The notes beneath the pieces were generated by a model. It was not told the origin of the DNA. It was given only the letters and a program-made list of their open reading frames with translations, and made no database searches. 64,000 bases of DNA, taken from NCBI RefSeq assembly GCF_001417775.1, contig NZ_BBZJ01000031.1:59422-123421 (forward strand), given 5' to 3'. Below, one piece after another: positions 60,209 to 64,000 of the stretch. This DNA is from Streptomyces sp. TP-A0356 (GTDB lineage Bacteria > Actinomycetota > Actinomycetes > Streptomycetales > Streptomycetaceae). A program made the position numbers and the translations under genes. The stretch's first letter is position 1. The number at the start of each line of letters is the position of its first letter.

Positions 60209-60709
60209 ATGACGCGAAGCACTCACGGCCTGGGGGAAAGCCCCCGGCCTGTCGCGGTCATCCCACGCGTGATCGGTGTCCTGGTCGTCCTGGCCGCCGC
60301 AGCCATAGTCATCGTCGTGGCGGTGCGGCACTTCACCGGCGACTCGGGACGTTCGGTGGCCGCCTACTGCACGACCTGGAAGACCGAGGGACAAAAGCTC
60401 CACGCCAAGTGGCAGGCGGCGCAGCAGCAGGCACAAGCGAGCGACGATCCCTTCCGTTCTCTCACCACGGTCATGGGAGCCCCGCAGGACCTGGCCGCCT
60501 TCTTCCGCACGCTCGACCGCGTCGCCCCCGACGAGGTCGAGCCGTCCGTCGCCGACTACCAGCGCGCGTGGCAGCGGACCGCGGACAACCTCGGCGCGAA
60601 AGCAACTGACCCGATCAGCTTCGGACTGGCGCAGCTGTCCGTGATGGCCCAGGCAGGCGACGCTGAGCAGCAGATCGACCGCTACACCCGTACCCACTGC
60701 GCCGGCTAG
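60209..60709 (+). CDS. Hypothetical membrane-anchored extracytoplasmic protein
   Basis: A 166-residue protein from ATG 60209. An N-terminal membrane helix (VIPRVIGVLVVLAAAAIVIV) anchors a helical outer domain with SVAAYCTTWKTEGQKLHAKW, TVMGAPQDLAAFFRTLDRVA and EPSVADYQRAWQRTADNLGA, ending QQIDRYTRTHCAG. The two Cys could pair outside the cell. No family is recognised, though Streptomyces has many such proteins. Its stop is 9 nt before the next start, which has AGGAGG, so the two form an operon. Confidence 0.7.
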   Translation: MTRSTHGLGESPRPVAVIPRVIGVLVVLAAAAIVIVVAVRHFTGDSGRSVAAYCTTWKTEGQKLHAKWQAAQQQAQASDDPFRSLTTVMGAPQDLAAFFRTLDRVAPDEVEPSVADYQRAWQRTADNLGAKATDPISFGLAQLSVMAQAGDAEQQIDRYTRTHCAG

Positions 60710-60718
60710 GAGGTCCGT

Positions 60719-61048
60719 ATGGACGCCGACAACAACGAGCCCATCAGCCGTGAGGCGTTCGCGCGCGTGTGGGGCGCGGGCATGGCGTTGCTCGGGATGG
60801 TCACCACGATCCTGGCGTTCGTACTCCCCGCCAAGCTGACCGGCTTGGTCCGGGACTGCAACACCGTCGCAGGCGACATCTCCGGGCGCCAGCATCCGGT
60901 GACGGGCCTGAAGTGCACGGCGGCCAGCTACGTCACCGACTACAAGTGGGTCTTCGTCGCCCTGGGGGTTCTGCTTCTGGTGGGCGGGGTGGTGCTGTTC
61001 GCCGGAGCGAGCATCCGTTGGATCCGCGAGGAGTTCGACATCGAGTAG
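60719..61048 (+). CDS. Hypothetical two-TM membrane protein
   Basis: A 109-residue protein; ATG 60719 has AGGAGG immediately upstream. Two membrane helices, WGAGMALLGMVTTILAFVLP and WVFVALGVLLLVGGVVLFAG, flank an outer loop with LVRDCNTVAGDISGRQHPVT and a second Cys. The C-terminus IRWIREEFDIE is cytosolic. It is co-transcribed with the preceding anchored protein, so they may act together in the envelope. Function unknown. Confidence 0.7.
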   Translation: MDADNNEPISREAFARVWGAGMALLGMVTTILAFVLPAKLTGLVRDCNTVAGDISGRQHPVTGLKCTAASYVTDYKWVFVALGVLLLVGGVVLFAGASIRWIREEFDIE

Positions 61049-61237
61049 CTGCCTGGCAGTGCACCGGCCCTGCAGTGCACCACCGCGGGCACTGGCTGAT
61101 CCCGCGGGGCCCGCGACGTGTCCGGAGGCGGGTCAGGACAGGCCGGTGAAGCCTACGGCACTGCGGACCATGGTCGGCTCCGGAAGCCACGAAACGGCCC
61201 GTAAGCGGTTGAAAGCCGTACAGAGTCCCCTCTGCAC

Positions 61238-61366
61238 TTGCTCCACTTCGAAAGGGGGGTCCCTTGGCGCGCTCGTCTTGCTGTCTCCGCTGTGGCGTTT
61301 GCCGTGGCCGGTGTCTTCTTCAGCGCACCGGCCGCGTCCGCGGCGACACTGCCGTCCACCGCGTGA
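61238..61366 (+). pseudogene. Signal-peptide fragment of a secreted protein cut by an IS5 element
   Basis: A plus-strand frame reads VPWRARLAVSAVAFAVAGVF, FSAPAASAATLPSTA and then stops. This is an almost ideal Sec signal peptide with an AxA cleavage site, and then the sequence turns into the IS5 remnant at about 61361. GAAAGGGGGG lies upstream. The start codon is unclear (TTG 61238 is the first in frame). The body of the gene has been lost. Confidence 0.45.
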
Positions 61367-62130
61367 GCCCTTGCGTAGGCGGGCGGCCTGGCTGTCCGCC
61401 TTCTCCGGGATCGTGTGCCGGATTCCCCGGCGTCGAAGGTACTGACGGCAGGGGCCGTTGCTGTAGGCCTTATCGACCGCGACGCTGCCCGGCTTCTTAC
61501 GGGGCCTGCCCGGCCCGAGGCGGGGAACCCGGATCTTCTCCAGTACCGACACGAACTGGGTGCAGTCCGCGCGTTGAACGGGGGTGACGATCAGGGACAA
61601 CGGTCGGCAGCGCCCGTCGGCGCTCAGGTGGATCTTGCTGGTGAAGCCGCCCCGCGAGCGGCCCAGGCCCTCGCCTCCTGCACCACCTCCACCAGGCGGT
61701 CGACCAGGCTCTGCCACACGGTTTCGGCCTGGTGTTCTGCCGCCTCGTCCCCTTTTGAGGCGGCCGCCGCGGGCGGCGGGGCGGTCCGGGCGCCGGCGGC
61801 GTGCTGGTGCGCACGCACGCTGGAGGAGTCGACCGAGATGTCCCAGTCGATGTCGCCGGCCGCATCGGACGCGGCCTGGACCTGCTGCAGAAGGCGTTCC
61901 CAGGTGCCGTCGCCCGACCATAGCCGGTGACGTTCGTAGACCGTTTTCCACGGCCCGAACCGCTCCGGGAGGTCTCGCCACTGAACCCCGGTCCGTGCCC
62001 GGTGCAGAATCCCGTCGATCACCTGCCGGTAGTCACGCCACCTGCCGCACCGGCCGTTACTGACCGGCAGGAACGGCCGCAGCTGTTCCCACTCAGCATC
62101 CGACAGATCACCACGCTCACCCCGACCCAT
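61361..62130 (-). pseudogene. IS5-family transposase, truncated and frameshifted
   Basis: ATG 62130 starts MGRGERGDLSDAEWEQLRPF, then DYRQVIDGILHRARTGVQWR, DLPERFGPWKTVYERHRLWS and IDWDISVDSSSVRAHQHAAG (first Asp). After a one-base shift near 61665 it continues GRSRGGFTSKIHLSADGRCR, PLSLIVTPVQRADCTQFVSV and KPGSVAVDKAYSNGPCRQYL. It then breaks after IPEKADSQAARLRKGSRGG, missing the C-terminal YREK part. Inactive on two counts. Confidence 0.75.
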
Positions 62131-62174
62131 GCCCAGGCCAACGATACGAACTCGACGAAGTCACATGATCGGCC

Positions 62175-62930
62175 GGACAGCTCCTAGTTCCACCCCCGTC
62201 TCGAACGGGTCCTCGGCCCCCGCCTGGACCACCCCGCCGTCACCTGGCTGCTGGAACGCCACGGATCCCCGGCCGCACTGCGAAAAGCCGGACGCCCCAG
62301 ACTCGTTGAAGTCATTCGGCCCAACGCCCCGCGCATGGCCACCCGGCTGATCGACGACATCTTCGACGCACTCGACGAACAGAGCGTCGTCGTTCCGGGC
62401 ACCGGCACCCTCGACGTCGTAATCCCCTCGCTGGCCCGCTCGTTGGCCGCCATCCACGAACAGCGTCGGGCCCTGGAAAACCAGATCAAAGCCCTGCAGG
62501 AGGAGCACCCTCTTTCCGAGGTCCTGACCTCGATGCCCGGCGTCGCGGTCAGGACCGCCGCCGTGCTGCTGGTCACCGTCGGCGACGGCACCAGCTCCCC
62601 CACCGCCGCACATCTCGCCTCCGACGCCGGACTTGCCCCGGCCACAAAGTCCTCGGGAACCTCGATCCACGGCGAACACGCCCCCCCCCCCGCAGCGGAA
62701 ACCCGCAGCTCCAACGGCCATGTTCCTCTCCGCGTTCGCCGCCCTGCACGATCCCCCCTCCCGCACCTACTACGACAAATGCCGAGCCCGGGGAAAGACC
62801 CACACCCAAGCACTCCTCCGCCTCGCCCGGCACCGCATCAGCGTGCTGTTCGCCATGCTCCGCGACGGCACCTTCTACGAGCCCCGCACCCCGAAACCGC
62901 CCCCGCATGACGCACTCAGCCTTGACGAAG
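62175..62930 (+). pseudogene. IS110-family transposase, C-terminal half, broken at a poly-C tract
   Basis: A plus-strand frame reads HPAVTWLLERHGSPAALRKA, then MATRLIDDIFDALDEQSVVV, PLSEVLTSMPGVAVRTAAVL and AAHLASDAGLAPATKSSGTS, IHGEHA (Transposase_20). At an 11-C homopolymer (62681-62691) the frame changes. It resumes with MFLSAFAALHDPPSRTYYDK and RGKTHTQALLRLARHRISVL, FAMLRDGTFYEPRTPK. The N-terminal DEDD domain is absent. It is a different IS110 lineage from the intact gene at 56338. Confidence 0.7.
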
Positions 62931-63245
62931 GACATGGAGGCACCCCCCGCGCTCGCGCCCAGGCGGCCGCCAGGCTCTCTTCCGCGTCCTCACTCGGATG
63001 CTGGTTGCCGCCCACTTCGGATTGCCACTCGTGCACGCGTTCGTCCCACGACTCCTGCACGGCACGGAACTCCTGCACCACGGTGTCCCACGTGTCAGCG
63101 AAGGCGAGGCAGGCCTCCTGGCGTTGCCCGCGCAGCCACTGGCCGTGTTCGACGTGAGCTTGGTCAGTGGTCAGGCGGCAGCCGACGTAGATGCCAGCGA
63201 GGACGCCGCCGATACCGAATGCACCAGCGGTGACAGCGGCGACTG
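62875..63245 (-). CDS. Hypothetical protein with an N-terminal membrane helix, 5'-truncated
   Basis: The minus-strand frame reads AAVTAGAFGIGGVLAGIYVG (membrane helix), CRLTTDQAHVEHGQWLRGQR, EACLAFADTWDTVVQEFRAV and QESWDERVHEWQSEVGGNQH. It has strong coding bias but no start: it begins where the IS701 fragment ends (about 63245). Its C-terminal 30 residues overlap the end of the IS110 remnant and may not be native. Known only as an uncharacterised Streptomyces-like single-pass protein. Confidence 0.5.
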
Positions 63246-63841
63246 CGGGCCTCGTCGATCATGTCCAGGGCCATCTGCCACTTCTCCACATGACCGGCCC
63301 CGGCCCGGGATACCGCACCGCCGGCGGCGGGCGACCTTGGCCGCGTCCGCCTCCGGCGAGGCCGGATCCCAGGAGGCGGGCAGGAACAGCCGCCAGTCGA
63401 TCGCGGCCGAGGCACGGTCGGTGGCCAGGTGCAGTGAGACGTCTACCTGGCAGTTGGTGACCTTGCCCGCGGTGCCGGTGTACTGCCTCGACACGCATGC
63501 CGAGGCGTTGCCGTCCTTGAGGAAGCCGGTGTCATCGACGATCAATGCCTCCAGCCCGATCATGTCCTGCATCTTCCACGCCAGGCGGGCTCGCACGTGC
63601 GCCGGATTCCACGGGCTGGTCGTCACGAAGTGCGCCAGCGCCTGCCGGTTGCCGTCTGCACCCAGCCTGGCCGCCATCGGCTGCCGTCCAGCAGCAGCCC
63701 GGGCGCATATACCTGACCCCACCGCCGCTGGTCAGCGCGGAAGAACCCGTCGAACAACTCCGCCGTGAACGCCTCCAGGTCCTCCCCGACCTCGGCCATC
63801 TCCCCAGGTGTCACACCACCACAACGACACCCACAGCCCAA
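63246..63841 (-). pseudogene. IS701-family transposase fragment
   Basis: From 63841: MAEVGEDLEAFTAELFDGFF and RWGQVYAPGLLLDG, the IS701 N-terminus. After a small deletion near 63690 it continues QPMAARLGADGNRQALAHFV, LEALIVDDTGFLKDGNASAC, VSRQYTGTAGKVTNCQVDVS and WRLFLPASWDPASPEADAAK. A further shift leads to HVEKWQMALDMIDEARS at about 63260, where it is cut. Distinct in sequence from the IS701 piece at 48052. Confidence 0.7.
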
Positions 63842-64000
63842 CCGATCTGATGGCCCGCCGCCTCACCGGCGAAGCCACCATCTCCTGGCGCGACCCGACA
63901 CTACAGGATCAAACACCAATTCCAGGATGAAACATCGGGAGAAAACGACCTCTGAGTGGGCGTTCAGGTATGCCTCATGTCGGTATGCGAGTTCTGTCGC

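Noticed and set aside
1..64000. tRNA, rRNA or CRISPR features
   Set aside because: No cloverleaf-like CCA-ended sequence, rRNA-conserved block or regularly spaced repeat was seen on reading both strands; a tRNAscan/CRISPR search could not be run.

Overview
The window is high-GC actinobacterial DNA, almost certainly from a Streptomyces chromosome. The signs are many GTG starts, ATGA/GTGA coupled genes, a complete conservon (histidine kinase, roadblock, DUF742, GTPase), a chaplin-like secreted protein, PucR and GlxA regulators and RsbU/RsbV-type phosphatase/STAS genes. The density of transposase remnants and broken genes suggests a chromosomal arm or another accessory region. No rRNA, tRNA or CRISPR array was seen.

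Layout. 1-9.9 kb: an integrase remnant, a secreted trypsin-like protease, a NadR-like remnant, a solute-binding lipoprotein and the conservon. 9.9-19.8 kb: a D,D-carboxypeptidase, a membrane protein, PPK2, a frameshifted mycothiol-dependent-isomerase-like gene, PucR, and a DUF485/sodium:solute symporter pair. 20.0-26.5 kb: an IS630 with intact ends next to an orphan SUKH-4 immunity gene, other IS scraps, a broken XRE/GAF/SpoIIE locus and a frameshifted HEPN-like gene. 26.6-39.1 kb: a LuxR-type regulator converging on a compact, all-minus-strand biosynthetic cluster. 39.6-50.6 kb: IS3 remnant, acyl-CoA-binding protein, HNH nuclease, isochorismatase/GlxA pair, DUF2127, a stress-envelope operon (DUF4235, coiled-coil membrane protein, holin-X) and a PP2C/STAS pair. 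50.6-64 kb: nested insertion sequences (Tn3, IS5, integrase-type, ISL3, IS256, IS110, IS701), with a metallo-hydrolase/MarR divergent pair, VOC protein, chaplin-like gene and two small envelope genes between them.

The most interesting unit is the cluster at 27949-39120. Its order of transcription is: pyruvate-type aldolase, fumarylacetoacetate-hydrolase-family enzyme, NRPS A-PCP didomain, glutamine-dependent asparagine-synthetase homologue, stand-alone A domain, free carrier protein, cytochrome P450, alpha/beta hydrolase (thioesterase), APC permease and a second thioesterase. There is no condensation, ketosynthase or ATP-grasp gene. The middle genes overlap by 4-14 nt and are probably translationally coupled. 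The A/PCP/P450/thioesterase set looks like a cassette that oxidises an amino acid on a carrier protein (as in the nikkomycin NikP1/NikQ and novobiocin NovH/NovI logic). The aldolase and FAH enzyme would supply an unusual 2-oxo-acid building block, and the AsnB homologue would install an amide. The product is unknown.

A second theme is decay. At least eight otherwise good genes carry single-base frameshifts, one has a stop at codon 4, and one IS110 frame breaks at an 11-C homopolymer. These are either real pseudogenes or a residue of sequencing indels. This should be settled before any of them is called dead.
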